Below, one piece after another: positions 43,064 to 51,578 of a stretch of 64,000 nt of DNA (its first letter is position 1; every line of letters starts with the position of its first letter). The notes under the pieces are model-generated. The model ran no database searches. It saw nothing but the letters and a program-made list of their open reading frames with translations, and was not told the DNA's origin. The translations under genes were made by a program, and so were the position numbers. The DNA is from Actinokineospora xionganensis (GTDB taxonomy: Bacteria; Actinomycetota; Actinomycetes; Mycobacteriales; Pseudonocardiaceae), in contig NZ_JABVED010000006.1 of NCBI RefSeq assembly GCF_014323725.1, forward strand, positions 124,001 through 188,000, written 5' to 3'.

Positions 43064-43115
43064 CCTGAGAGCCACCTGAGAGACCTCTAAGAGCAACCTA
43101 AGAGGAGCCTTAAGC
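43064..43115. promoter_or_regulatory. 11-bp-spaced direct repeats, probable OmpR/PhoB-type operator
   Basis: CCTGAGAG (43064), CCTGAGAG (43075), TCTAAGAG (43086) and CCTAAGAG (43097) begin exactly 11 bases apart; CCTTAAGC at 43108 may be a weaker fifth unit. Direct repeats at one helical turn are the typical binding site of OmpR/PhoB-family response regulators. It lies 165 bases before the MmpS-like gene and 550 bases from the divergent cupredoxin gene. No OmpR-type regulator gene is in the window. Confidence 0.75.
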
Positions 43116-43279
43116 TGGGCAAATGCGCCGCCCGGTCGCCGGTCGCGTGGTCGACCGCGCGAAGATTGCTGGAATGTTAATCGACAACCTTGTGAGATAC
43201 ACCCCTCTAGCCAAGCCCGGATCGCGCGTGCCACCATCCGACCAGTCGTTTCGGCCGTCGCCCAGGGAGGACCCGAGTC

Positions 43280-43876
43280 GTGAGTGAAACCCAAGCGAAG
43301 GCAACCGATGCCGCCGAGGACGAAGTGGGCAAGGAAACCGAGGAAACGGCAGCGGCCGAGAAAGTCGAGGACACCGCGGCGAAAGCAGTGGAATCGGATT
43401 CCGCGGTGAGCCCACCGACGACGAAATCGGGAAAGCTCGCGGAAAAGACGTGGTGGCTCCCGTGGCTGTTGGGGGTGGCCGCGCTTTTCGTCGCCGTGCT
43501 CGTTCTTACCGGCGCGTTCGACGGCGACCCGGAACCGGAGGAACAGATCCGGGACCGGCAGGCCGTGCTGCCGAAGAGCACGCACACGGTCGTCTACGAG
43601 GTCAGCGGCGTCGGCAAGTCCCCGGAGATCCGGTATGTCGTCGACGGGACCGCGCAGACCGAGAAGGTCGAAGGTGTGGACCTGCCGTGGCGCAAGGAAG
43701 TCCAGATCACCGTCGGTCCCGGCATCGGCATCGCGCAGCTCCTCGCGGCCAACGCCGACGCGGACTCGATCTCCTGCTCGGTCAGCGTCGACGGCCAAGT
43801 AGTCAACCAGGGTGTGGCGCCCGGCCAGTACTCCAATGTGGCCTGCTCCGCGGTGATCCGCCCCAACCCGAAGTAA
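43280..43876 (+). CDS. MmpS-like membrane protein
   Basis: 198 residues from GTG with AGGGAGG upstream. An acidic, Lys/Glu-rich cytoplasmic N-terminus (1-55) is followed by one membrane span (about 63-82). The periplasmic beta-sandwich has HTVVYEVSGVGKSPEIRYV and a paired Cys (ISCSVSVDGQVV, VACSAVI), as in MmpS proteins. In mycobacteria MmpS works with MmpL exporters; no MmpL is seen here. It is followed 12 bases later by a secreted Pro-rich protein, likely one operon. Confidence 0.85.
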   Translation: MSETQAKATDAAEDEVGKETEETAAAEKVEDTAAKAVESDSAVSPPTTKSGKLAEKTWWLPWLLGVAALFVAVLVLTGAFDGDPEPEEQIRDRQAVLPKSTHTVVYEVSGVGKSPEIRYVVDGTAQTEKVEGVDLPWRKEVQITVGPGIGIAQLLAANADADSISCSVSVDGQVVNQGVAPGQYSNVACSAVIRPNPK

Positions 43877-43888
43877 GGGAGCACGGAC

Positions 43889-44971
43889 ATGCGGTACCTG
43901 TCGCGTTCACGCGGTGGAGTTCACCTGTCGCCCGACCCGCGCACCGGGACAGCCGCGTCGTCCGTACCCGCGCGTGCCCGGCGGTTCGGCGTGCTGCTGA
44001 GTCTCGTCGCCATGGTGTCCGGCGGTCTACTGATGGGCGCGGGCGTCTCGTCAGCCGCCGAGACTGTCGTGCTGGAGAGCTGCTCCGCGCGCGTGGTCGG
44101 CCCGCCCGGCCAGCCCATCGCGCTGCGGCCCTCAGCCGTCGAACCGCCGATCCTCGCCGCGCTGGCGCCGTTGGATCCGCTTGGCGTGACCCGCGTGCTG
44201 TTCCGACAGGCGTGGTCGACCCTGCCGCCGATCCCGATCGGCGCGGTGCCCGACACCGGCCAGGCGATGATCAACGGCGACGTGATCGCCAACGCGGTCA
44301 CCACACAGCTGCTGGGACTGCCGGTCCTCTCCCCCGTCATCGGGACCCTGCTGCCGACGGTGTGGAGCACGATCGCCCAGACCTGCGGTGTCGTCGGCGA
44401 GGTCGCGGGCACCGCCACCGGCGGCAGTCCGGGAACCCCACCGCCCGCCCCCGGAAACCCGGGCCCGGCGCCGACGACGACAGCGCGTCCCACCCCCGGA
44501 AAGCCAGGCGCTCCAAGTACTCCCGGTGCCCCGCCGTCGTACCACGAGTCAGGCCCGGCCGTTGCGCCCGGTGTCACCCCAGACCGTGCCGCAGGCTCAC
44601 CGGGAGGCTCGAACCAGGCGCTGGAGTACCCGGTCGAGTGGAAGACCAGGGCGCCGGGCCTAGGCCTGCCACCCGAGGCCGTCGCCGTCCTCACCGCCCC
44701 GGCGGGCAACAGCCCGGTTCCGCAGTTCGGCCTGGCGGGGCAGGGCGACACGGCCGCGGACAACCGGACGACGGGCAGCGCGGTCCCGCTGACCGAGACC
44801 GCGCGCCGCCTGTCCTACGGCCCCATCGTGCTGGCCGCCCTGCTGATCGCCCTGGTCGCCGCCCAGGCCGCCCGGACCATCGCGCTGCGCCGCTCAGCCC
44901 CCGCCGGGGCGTCCCGGCTGGGGCTGCAATGGCGGCAGCTGCGGATCCCGGTCCCGGTCGTGAAGCGGTGA
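43889..44971 (+). CDS. Secreted Pro-rich protein with C-terminal membrane anchor
   Basis: 360 residues. The long signal peptide has its hydrophobic core at about 34-55 (cleavage near SSA|A). A folded part with two or more Cys (about 60-175) is followed by a Pro/Gly/Thr-rich spacer (about 180-225) and further extracellular sequence. A C-terminal membrane span (about 312-330) with a basic tail follows. The layout suggests a wall-spanning, membrane-anchored protein. I recognise no domain. AGGGAG precedes the ATG, and it is the probable partner of the MmpS-like gene. Confidence 0.75.
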   Translation: MRYLSRSRGGVHLSPDPRTGTAASSVPARARRFGVLLSLVAMVSGGLLMGAGVSSAAETVVLESCSARVVGPPGQPIALRPSAVEPPILAALAPLDPLGVTRVLFRQAWSTLPPIPIGAVPDTGQAMINGDVIANAVTTQLLGLPVLSPVIGTLLPTVWSTIAQTCGVVGEVAGTATGGSPGTPPPAPGNPGPAPTTTARPTPGKPGAPSTPGAPPSYHESGPAVAPGVTPDRAAGSPGGSNQALEYPVEWKTRAPGLGLPPEAVAVLTAPAGNSPVPQFGLAGQGDTAADNRTTGSAVPLTETARRLSYGPIVLAALLIALVAAQAARTIALRRSAPAGASRLGLQWRQLRIPVPVVKR

Positions 44972-44973
44972 CC

Positions 44974-46155
44974 TCAGCTCCGGGGTGACCACACCACCGG
45001 CACGGCGTCCGTGCCGTGCTGAACGAATCCCCTTGCCCCGTAACGGAACGACATCGGCCGGTCAGGGTCGAGGCGCAACCCGGGACAGCCGTCGAGCAAC
45101 GCGCCGACGGCCGCCCGGACCTCGATCCTGGCCAGCGGCGCGCCCACGCAGTAGTGCGGTCCCAACCCGAACCCGAGCTGCGCGGGCCGCCTGCGCACGT
45201 CGAACACCTCCGGCTCCGGGAACGCCTCCTCGTCGTAGTGCGCCGCGGCGATGCAGAAGTACGCCATGCTCCCGGCTGCGATCGGCGTCCCCGCGATCTC
45301 GACATCCTTGAGCACCAACCGATACAGCCCCGCGGACGGGTTGGCCCACCGGAACGCCTCGTCGATGGCGGGCTCGATCAGCGACCGGTCCGCGCGCACC
45401 TGATCGAGGGCGTCGGGGTTGAGCAGCAGCGAGCTGATGGTCGCCGTCATCATCTGGATGGTCGTCTCGAACCCGCCCAGGATCAGTCCCACCACCGCGA
45501 CGACACACGCCTCCAGGGAGAACTGGTCCTCGTCCAGGTGCGCCCGGATGATCTCGCCGAGCAGGTTGTCCCTCGGGTCGGCCAGCTCGGCCTCGACCAG
45601 CGTCCGCGTGTAGTCGCTGAGCTCCTGGTAGGCCTGCGTTCCCGGTGCCGCAAGCGCTTCCTCCATCGGCGAGCCGAGCCAGCTCACGATGGTCCGCACC
45701 CACGCCAGCCCTTGGTCGCCCACCTCGTCGGGAATCCCCAACAACTCCAGGAACACCTGCATCGGATACCGGGCGATGGCGTCCTCGACCAGCTCGGCCC
45801 GATCCCCCCGCAATGACCCGAACGTCCGCACGGCGATGGGAACGATCCGCTCCTCGTACCGCCTGCTGACTCCGGGGCTGAAGAACCGGTTGTGGATCCG
45901 CCGCTGCCGCGTGTGCTCGGCCCCGTCATGCGCGATCATCGAAGCCGCCATCGGCCCCATCCCGTAGAACTGGGTGCCGAACGTCCCGGTGTCGCGCAGC
46001 GCGGCGGAGACGTCCTTGTGGCGCAACACCAGCGGTGCCCCCATCCGCTGGTCGAACACGACCGGCAACTCCCGCCCCAACGCGGCGAGCCTGCGTCCCA
46101 ACGTAGTCGGCGAATCGAACTGGGCGGCGAACACACTCTCGGCGACAGTGATCAT
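44974..46155 (-). CDS. Cytochrome P450
   Basis: 393 residues from ATG 46155 with GAGAGGC upstream. Heme-binding loop FGLGPHYCVGAPLAR has the thiolate Cys336. ExxR is in DEAFRW, and the I-helix is LGGFETT, where the usual acidic AGxDT is GGFET. It is a soluble bacterial P450 of normal length that needs ferredoxin partners, none of which is adjacent. The acyl-CoA-dehydrogenase-like gene 63 bases upstream on the same strand suggests a shared catabolic or tailoring substrate. Confidence 0.95.
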   Translation of the reverse strand: MITVAESVFAAQFDSPTTLGRRLAALGRELPVVFDQRMGAPLVLRHKDVSAALRDTGTFGTQFYGMGPMAASMIAHDGAEHTRQRRIHNRFFSPGVSRRYEERIVPIAVRTFGSLRGDRAELVEDAIARYPMQVFLELLGIPDEVGDQGLAWVRTIVSWLGSPMEEALAAPGTQAYQELSDYTRTLVEAELADPRDNLLGEIIRAHLDEDQFSLEACVVAVVGLILGGFETTIQMMTATISSLLLNPDALDQVRADRSLIEPAIDEAFRWANPSAGLYRLVLKDVEIAGTPIAAGSMAYFCIAAAHYDEEAFPEPEVFDVRRRPAQLGFGLGPHYCVGAPLARIEVRAAVGALLDGCPGLRLDPDRPMSFRYGARGFVQHGTDAVPVVWSPRS

Positions 46156-46218
46156 GGACGCCTCTCTCCCGGGCAACGGCACGCCGACTACATCGCCGCA
46201 CCCGCCTGAGATGTGACG

Positions 46219-47364
46219 TCACTGAGTGACACCCGGATCGCCCAGCGTCAGTTTGCCGACGTAGGTGAGAGTCGTCTCCGGGGTGAGCGGGTGGAACTTC
46301 CCGGCCCGGACGTCGCGGTAGGCGCGTTCGAGCGGGGAGCGGCGGAAGTACGACCGGCCGCCCACGAGGTCCATCGCCAGGTCCACCACCGCGATGGCGG
46401 CGGTGACCACGTGCCGTTTGGCGGTCATGACGGTGGCGAGGACCGCGGGCTCGGCACCGTAGTCGTCGCCCAGTTCCTCGATGGCGCCCAGCAGCGACCA
46501 CCACGCCTCCCGCAGGTGCGCGTCCATCAGTCCCACCTGCCGCGACGCCTGCGGTGAGGCGGCGTGCACGGCCACATCCCGGGCTCCCGCGGCGATCCCG
46601 TAGTAGGTCGCCGCGACGACCGGCGCGAAGTGGATGGCGGCGGCCATCAGCGGCACCCCGAACTCCCCGTACGGCCGCCGCCCGGCGATCTTGTCCGAGG
46701 GCACGAACACGTCCTCCAGGACCACGTCGTGACTCGCGGTCCCCCGCATCCCGAGCGTGTCCCACGTTTCCTCGATCCGGACCCCGTCGGCCGCCAGCGG
46801 CACGCTGAAGTGCAGCACCTCCTCCCCCAGCACCGCGCAGGTGGCCACCACCGTCGCGGCGGGCGACTGGCTGCAGAAGGTCTTGCGCCCGCTGACCCGG
46901 AACCCGCCCTCGACGGCCACGGCGGTGGTCGTCGGCCACAGCCAGTCCGAACCCCCGCTGGTCGCGATGACGATCCCCTCGGCCGCCACCCGCCGCAGCA
47001 CCCCTTCGGCGTCCGGCGCCCCCTTGCGGCGGCGGAAGCCCTGCATGAGTGTCAGGTACTGGTGCATCGCACTGGCCAGCGCGGTCGCGCCGTCGTGTCT
47101 GGCGAGTTCGGCCTGGGCGTAGCAGACCTGCCGCATCGTGGCGCCCAACCCGCCGAGTTCGTCGGGCACGGACAACGCCAGATAGCCGCGCTCCCGCATG
47201 GCGTCGTACGCCTCGGCGACGAACGTGGCATCCCGGTCGTGCTCAGCGGCGTGCGCGGCGGCGACGGCGCCGATGTCGGCGGCGAGACCGACGAACCGGG
47301 TGTCGTCCGGGCGCACGGCGGTGGGGAACGAGCGGGTCTGGACAGGACGGTCGATGACGGTCAT
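46219..47364 (-). CDS. Acyl-CoA dehydrogenase family flavoprotein
   Basis: 381 residues from ATG 47364; GGAGG is nine bases upstream. The FAD-binding pieces are in place: ATSGGSDWLWP and VSGRKTFCSQSP in the middle domain, and a C-terminal helical bundle with MDLVGGRSYFRRSPLERAYRDVRAG. Together with the missing classical ETF-type Glu base, the last segment is like the branch of the family that acts as flavin monooxygenases or on non-standard thioesters. It is divergent from the HxlR regulator across a 93-base region. Confidence 0.88.
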   Translation of the reverse strand: MTVIDRPVQTRSFPTAVRPDDTRFVGLAADIGAVAAAHAAEHDRDATFVAEAYDAMRERGYLALSVPDELGGLGATMRQVCYAQAELARHDGATALASAMHQYLTLMQGFRRRKGAPDAEGVLRRVAAEGIVIATSGGSDWLWPTTTAVAVEGGFRVSGRKTFCSQSPAATVVATCAVLGEEVLHFSVPLAADGVRIEETWDTLGMRGTASHDVVLEDVFVPSDKIAGRRPYGEFGVPLMAAAIHFAPVVAATYYGIAAGARDVAVHAASPQASRQVGLMDAHLREAWWSLLGAIEELGDDYGAEPAVLATVMTAKRHVVTAAIAVVDLAMDLVGGRSYFRRSPLERAYRDVRAGKFHPLTPETTLTYVGKLTLGDPGVTQ

Positions 47365-47457
47365 GGCGATACCTCCCATATCGGTGTCCGCCCAACGGTA
47401 GGAACGCCCGTCGCCCCCAGGTAGTGCAGAAACTGAACCGCGCCCGTAACGCCGGGG
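47365..47457. promoter_or_regulatory. Divergent promoter region of the ACAD/P450 and HxlR genes
   Basis: 93 bases lie between divergent starts. A loose dyad GGTAGTGCAG/CTGAACC is near 47421-47440, but it is too imperfect to call an operator. The arrangement, a regulator facing its likely target operon, is the evidence. Confidence 0.4.
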
Positions 47458-48165
47458 GTGTCCACGCGCGACTCTGAAGGTGTGCGGCCCTACGCCCAGT
47501 ACTGCCCCATCGTCCGAGCGGTAGAAGTCCTCGGCGACCGCTGGACCCTGCTTATTGCCCGCGAGTTGCTCAACGGCGCCACCCGCTTCAACGAGATCGC
47601 GCGCGGCCTACCCGGCCTCTCCCGGGCCCTGCTGTCGCGGCGGCTGCGCCAACTGGAGAACGCGGGCATCACCACCCACGCCGGCAGCGCGTACGCCCTG
47701 ACCCAGGCGGGCGAGGACCTCCGTCCCCTGGTCTTCGGCTTGGCCGACTGGGGCGCCCGCCACGCCTTCGGCGATCCCCAACCGGAGGAACTGGACCCCG
47801 AGGTCCTGATGTGGTGGCTCCACGGCCGGGTCGACACCAGCACACTCACGAAACGAGCGGTGATCCAGATCGAGGTCGCCGACCGCTCGCGGGTGTTCTG
47901 GCTGGTCCTGGAACCCGGCGACGCCTCCGTCTGCTACACCGACCCGGGCTTCGACGTGGACGTCGTCCTGGCCTCCGACCTGGCCACCCTGTACCGCGTG
48001 TGGGTGGGCGAGATCGACTTCACCGCGGCGGCCAAGACGGGTGCCCTGACCCTCACCGGCACCCGCTGGATCGTGCGCGGACTACCCGGCTGGCTGCGAC
48101 TGAGCCCAGCGGCCCCCTACGTCCAAGCCGCCAGACTGGCGAAGCCCGCAAGTCAGAGCAGGTGA
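47458..48165 (+). CDS. HxlR-family transcriptional regulator
   Basis: 235 residues from GTG; a second GTG at 47482 would drop eight residues. The winged helix (about 14-105) has the HxlR hallmarks CPIVRAVEVLGDRWTLLIAREL, FNEIARGLPGLSRALLSRRL and the Cys near the N-terminus. The extra C-terminal half (about 110-225) is an SCP2-like ligand domain, often seen in long HxlR proteins. It probably represses the divergent ACAD-P450 operon and responds to its substrate (inference from arrangement). Confidence 0.88.
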   Translation: MSTRDSEGVRPYAQYCPIVRAVEVLGDRWTLLIARELLNGATRFNEIARGLPGLSRALLSRRLRQLENAGITTHAGSAYALTQAGEDLRPLVFGLADWGARHAFGDPQPEELDPEVLMWWLHGRVDTSTLTKRAVIQIEVADRSRVFWLVLEPGDASVCYTDPGFDVDVVLASDLATLYRVWVGEIDFTAAAKTGALTLTGTRWIVRGLPGWLRLSPAAPYVQAARLAKPASQSR

Positions 48166-48215
48166 CCCCGGAGCGGGCCGTAGAGTGAACGGGGACGATC
48201 ACTCGGAAGGACGAC

Positions 48216-48638
48216 ATGAGCGACACCAAGCGCACGGTATCCATCGAGCGGGCGGCCCTGGGTCGCTATGAGATCACCAACGCCCGCGGCGGCACCATCA
48301 CCATCGGCGAAGGCGAGGACACCGACTTCACCCCCGTGGAACTGCTGCTCGCCGCCATCGGTGGCTGCACCGCCATCGACGTCGACTACATCACGAGCCG
48401 CCGAGCCGAACCCACAGCCTTCACCGTCACCGTCACCGGCGACAAACTCCGCGACGCCGAACGTGGCAACCACATGGACAACCTGGAAGTCACCTTCACC
48501 GTCCGCTTCCCCGAAGGCCCGGAAGGCGACACCGCTCGAGAAGCCCTCCCCCGCGCCGCCAAGCAGTCCCACGACCGTCTGTGCACCGTCAGCCGCACCG
48601 TCGAGGCGGGCACCCCGGTCCACGTCGAGGTCCGCTAG
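48216..48638 (+). CDS. OsmC-family peroxidase
   Basis: 140 residues with GGAAGGA upstream. Both family Cys are present: C51 in AAIGGCTAIDV and C123 in HDRLCTVSRT, together with TPVELLLAAIGGC. OsmC proteins reduce organic hydroperoxides by a thiol mechanism. It is a stress-defence gene that fits the rest of the region. Its last four bases overlap the convergent PH-domain gene. Confidence 0.92.
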   Translation: MSDTKRTVSIERAALGRYEITNARGGTITIGEGEDTDFTPVELLLAAIGGCTAIDVDYITSRRAEPTAFTVTVTGDKLRDAERGNHMDNLEVTFTVRFPEGPEGDTAREALPRAAKQSHDRLCTVSRTVEAGTPVHVEVR

Positions 48639-49009
48639 AGCACGTAGGACCCGATCAGGTGGCCGATCTGGCGGATGTCGGCCCGCCCCTTGAACTCCAG
48701 GCGCACGTTGCCGAGCCCGCTGAACCAGAGGTCAAGCTCGGCGTCGAGGTCGAACGTCCCCGCCGTCTCGATGGAGAACGCCTGGATCCTGCTGTAAGGC
48801 AGAGAAGTGAAGTCCCGCTTCTTCCCGGTGATCCCCTGGACGTTCACCGCGATCAGCCGCTTGTTCGTGAACACCACGAAGTCCCGGGCTCCCTTGAAGC
48901 ACAGGACGATCTCCTCCCCGGCGATGATGATCGGAGCGACCGAGGGCGCGATGTCCCTGGGGTCGCAGGGAGACAGTCGGAATACGGAGCTCTTTTCAAA
49001 GTCGATCAT
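48635..49009 (-). CDS. Bacterial PH-domain-like protein
   Basis: 124 residues. The pattern GEEIVLCFKGARDFVVFTNKRLIAVNVQGITGKKRDFTSLPYSRIQAF is that of the bacterial pleckstrin-homology family bPH. It is the most distal gene of the minus-strand ESX-type cluster, nine bases after the membrane-protein gene, and so probably cotranscribed with it. The function is unknown. Confidence 0.85.
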   Translation of the reverse strand: MIDFEKSSVFRLSPCDPRDIAPSVAPIIIAGEEIVLCFKGARDFVVFTNKRLIAVNVQGITGKKRDFTSLPYSRIQAFSIETAGTFDLDAELDLWFSGLGNVRLEFKGRADIRQIGHLIGSYVL

Positions 49010-49018
49010 GAACCCATG

Positions 49019-49909
49019 TTAGTTCAAGGCTGTCGTGACAAGAAGGCGTGCGGCACGGCGTCGTTCGATCACGGCGATCGCGAGCCGACCGTCTTTTTCA
49101 TCGATGGGAATCACCCACGTCTTGTTCGAGCCGACCAACAGGAGCGCACTCCCGATCGGCAGTGGAACCTTCGCCAGCGATTTCGGTTGCGAGTCCGGAA
49201 ACGCGACAAATGACGTTTCGTTGGGAATCTCTACAACGTCGACGGTTGGCAACTCGTCGAACCTGAACACGGTCTTGCCGTTACCGTAGCGAGGCCGCGT
49301 TCTTTTTCGGCTTGTCAGGCGATCCAGCACGATGCGATCATCGAGAATGCGCAGGCGAACACTTTGCCGTGGAACCCGAAAGAGGATCTCCCAGTCGGAC
49401 TCGACCAACTCCTGGGTGATCGGCCGGGTAACGGCTCGAACCGCGAGCCGCTGCATTCCCCAGCACACCAGAACGACCACGACAGTGGCCATCAAGCCGA
49501 GGAGACCCGCGTTCCGACCGTGGACCACATTTCCGGCCAGAACTCCGGCAGAAATCCAGAACATCACGACACCTGGACCAGCGCCCCACGAGGACAACCG
49601 CCCCCAAACGCCCGAAGTGCGCCTCTTCACCACAGTCGCTATCAGAGCGGCCAAGGCGGCGGCCCAGCCCAGGCTCATGTAACCAACCGCGTCCCAGACC
49701 TCGGTGGCAAGGTCAGTCAAGCGCCGCGGCACTCCGGATCGCTCCGCGAGTGCACGGTCCGTCAGATATCTGCCCCAAGTCGCCACCACCACGGCCGAGG
49801 CAACCGGCACGAGCAAACTCAGCGCCTGCAGAGGTAGCGCCAAGCCTGCGCGTGCGCGCATGGCGTATCCGTTCGGAAAGGTCAGCGGCGTTGTCGCGTC
49901 GACAGTCAC
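49019..49909 (-). CDS. Hypothetical membrane protein of the ESX-type cluster
   Basis: 296 residues from a GTG that overlaps the upstream stop by GTGA. Four hydrophobic segments lie in the first 160 residues. A soluble C-terminal half (about 170-296) has DDRIVLDRLTSRKRTR and WVIPIDEKDGRLAIAVIERRR. The soluble half has a beta-rich look that may be another PH-like fold, in keeping with the next gene. I do not recognise the family. Confidence 0.7.
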   Translation of the reverse strand: MTVDATTPLTFPNGYAMRARAGLALPLQALSLLVPVASAVVVATWGRYLTDRALAERSGVPRRLTDLATEVWDAVGYMSLGWAAALAALIATVVKRRTSGVWGRLSSWGAGPGVVMFWISAGVLAGNVVHGRNAGLLGLMATVVVVLVCWGMQRLAVRAVTRPITQELVESDWEILFRVPRQSVRLRILDDRIVLDRLTSRKRTRPRYGNGKTVFRFDELPTVDVVEIPNETSFVAFPDSQPKSLAKVPLPIGSALLLVGSNKTWVIPIDEKDGRLAIAVIERRRAARLLVTTALN

Positions 49910-51246
49910 AGGGTTCCCTCAGTGCGCCAAGGCGCTTCCTCGCGAGACGCTGATTCGGGCGACTGGGAGCCTTCAGTGACGCCTTCGGGCTTGGGGTCAA
50001 CGGCGGTCTCGGCGACCGGACCGTAGGTTCGTTCGGGAATCGCGGCGGCGTCGCGTCGCTGTTGCTCCCAGTGCTGGGCCCAGTGCTGGTCCTTCTCGGC
50101 CTGCTTGGCCCGGGCGTCCTGCTCGCGGTGGGTCTGGTCGCTCGTGGCCTGCACGGTGGCGTCGGCGACCAAGCCCGGAATCTTGGGGAGACCCGACTCG
50201 TACTCGAACTTGCCTTCAATGCGATTCAGTCGTTCGCTGGTGGATCCGAATTTCTCCTGGAATGCGTCCTTGCGGTACTGGGCAAGATCTTTCGCGGCAT
50301 CGTTCTTGGCCGCTTTCAGGTCGTCGCCTTTCTTGCCGAGATCCGCGAGCTTGTTAGCATCTCCCTTGCCCGACAACATCTTTTTGGCTTCATGCGCCGA
50401 CTTGCCCGCATGCTTCGCCGCTGCGCGGTTGTACTTTCCAACGCTGCCATCCAGGCCCTTGATCGTGCTGTTCAAGGCGTTGCGCGACTTCTTGGCGTCA
50501 TCGGCGAACCCATCGAGTTTCTTGACGACCTTGGCGACCTTCTTGGCGTTCTTGCCAGCCAGGACCGCGCCTTCGACGACGGTGTCGGCGATGAACGCGG
50601 CCTGCGAGGCGCCGAAGGTGATCGGCGTGAGCGCGCTAGCCGCCGCGAACTTGATGATCGCGTTCGACGCGAACTCCGAAATCGTGTCACGGACCACGCC
50701 ACGGACGACGCCGACGACCTCCGCCGCGACCGTCACCGCCGCAGCCGCGTTCTGCGCGTGGCCAGCCCCGCCGGCGACGACCTGGGCGAAGTTGTTAACC
50801 GATGCCTGGTAAGCCGCGATCGCGGTTCCATCAGCCCCGGCAATGGCTTTCAGCGAGTTGGTGTAAGCCTCCGCCGTTTGCTGCATCCGGGTGGCGATGT
50901 TGGTCCAGGTCTGCGCCATCGCGGTGACGGCATCCGGGTCACCAGCTAGGAAGTCGAGAGGCTCCTTGAGGAACCCGATGTGCTCGATCAGCCAGCCGAT
51001 GACGCCGGACAGCACACTGCCGAGCGGGTCCATGGCGAAGCCGAGGAGGTCGAGACCACCGCCGACCGCATCGCCCGCGAGCGCTCCCCAGTCACCCTTC
51101 ATGCCGTCGTAGACAATGTTCGCGGCGCTGCCGAACAACCCAGACCCGTCCCATGACTGAGTCGGGCTGTCGAAGTTCGCTGGTTTGACCCAATTGGACA
51201 GTGACGCGTCGTCGGTGGCGTTGAGTGGGTTCTGCGGTTCGGTCAT
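49906..51246 (-). CDS. Large WXG/LXG-like helical protein, possible type VII effector
   Basis: 446 residues. After a Ser/Trp-rich start comes a Gly-rich hydrophobic segment (about 35-90). Helices containing DAVTAMAQTWTNIATRM then resemble WXG100/LXG-type substrates. Residues 210-370 are Lys/Ala-rich and charged (KNAKKVAKVVKKLDGF, KKGDDLKAAKNDAAKDL). The C-terminal 80 residues are hydrophilic with no toxin motif I can identify. It overlaps both neighbours by four bases. It is a candidate substrate of an ESX-like system or an inactive polymorphic toxin-like protein. Confidence 0.65.
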   Translation of the reverse strand: MTEPQNPLNATDDASLSNWVKPANFDSPTQSWDGSGLFGSAANIVYDGMKGDWGALAGDAVGGGLDLLGFAMDPLGSVLSGVIGWLIEHIGFLKEPLDFLAGDPDAVTAMAQTWTNIATRMQQTAEAYTNSLKAIAGADGTAIAAYQASVNNFAQVVAGGAGHAQNAAAAVTVAAEVVGVVRGVVRDTISEFASNAIIKFAAASALTPITFGASQAAFIADTVVEGAVLAGKNAKKVAKVVKKLDGFADDAKKSRNALNSTIKGLDGSVGKYNRAAAKHAGKSAHEAKKMLSGKGDANKLADLGKKGDDLKAAKNDAAKDLAQYRKDAFQEKFGSTSERLNRIEGKFEYESGLPKIPGLVADATVQATSDQTHREQDARAKQAEKDQHWAQHWEQQRRDAAAIPERTYGPVAETAVDPKPEGVTEGSQSPESASREEAPWRTEGTL

Positions 51247-51578
51247 TTCCGCCCCTCAAGCTGGTCGAGGATCGCATCGAACATCGCCGCTGCCTCCTGG
51301 TCACCGTTGGCGTAGGCCTCGCGCATCTCCTTGAACCGTCCGGCCATCTCCTCCCCAGCACTCTTCGCCTTGCCGACGAAATCAACCGCGTCGTTGATCC
51401 AGATGCGCAGGGTCTGGGCTGCGAGAATCCCGACAACGCCGAAGACATCCGGATTCCACAAGGACTCACCCCCGCCACCCGCATCCTCGGCGCCGGGCAT
51501 GCCTGCCAGCAGGGCCTTGAGTTCCCGCTCGTGGGCTTCGAGGACCTTCAGGTCAACTTGGAAACCACCGTCCGGCAT
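51243..51578 (-). CDS. EspC-like (DUF2580-type) small protein
   Basis: 111 residues. It begins GGFQVDLKVLEAHERELKALLAGMPGAEDAG and has a second helix FVGKAKSAGEEMAGRFKEMREAY, the length and helical hairpin pattern of EspC/WXG-type ESX substrates. It is coupled by ATGA to the large helical protein and by TAATG to the YbaB-like protein. These pairings are characteristic of type VII substrate operons. Confidence 0.7.
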   Translation of the reverse strand: MPDGGFQVDLKVLEAHERELKALLAGMPGAEDAGGGGESLWNPDVFGVVGILAAQTLRIWINDAVDFVGKAKSAGEEMAGRFKEMREAYANGDQEAAAMFDAILDQLEGRK

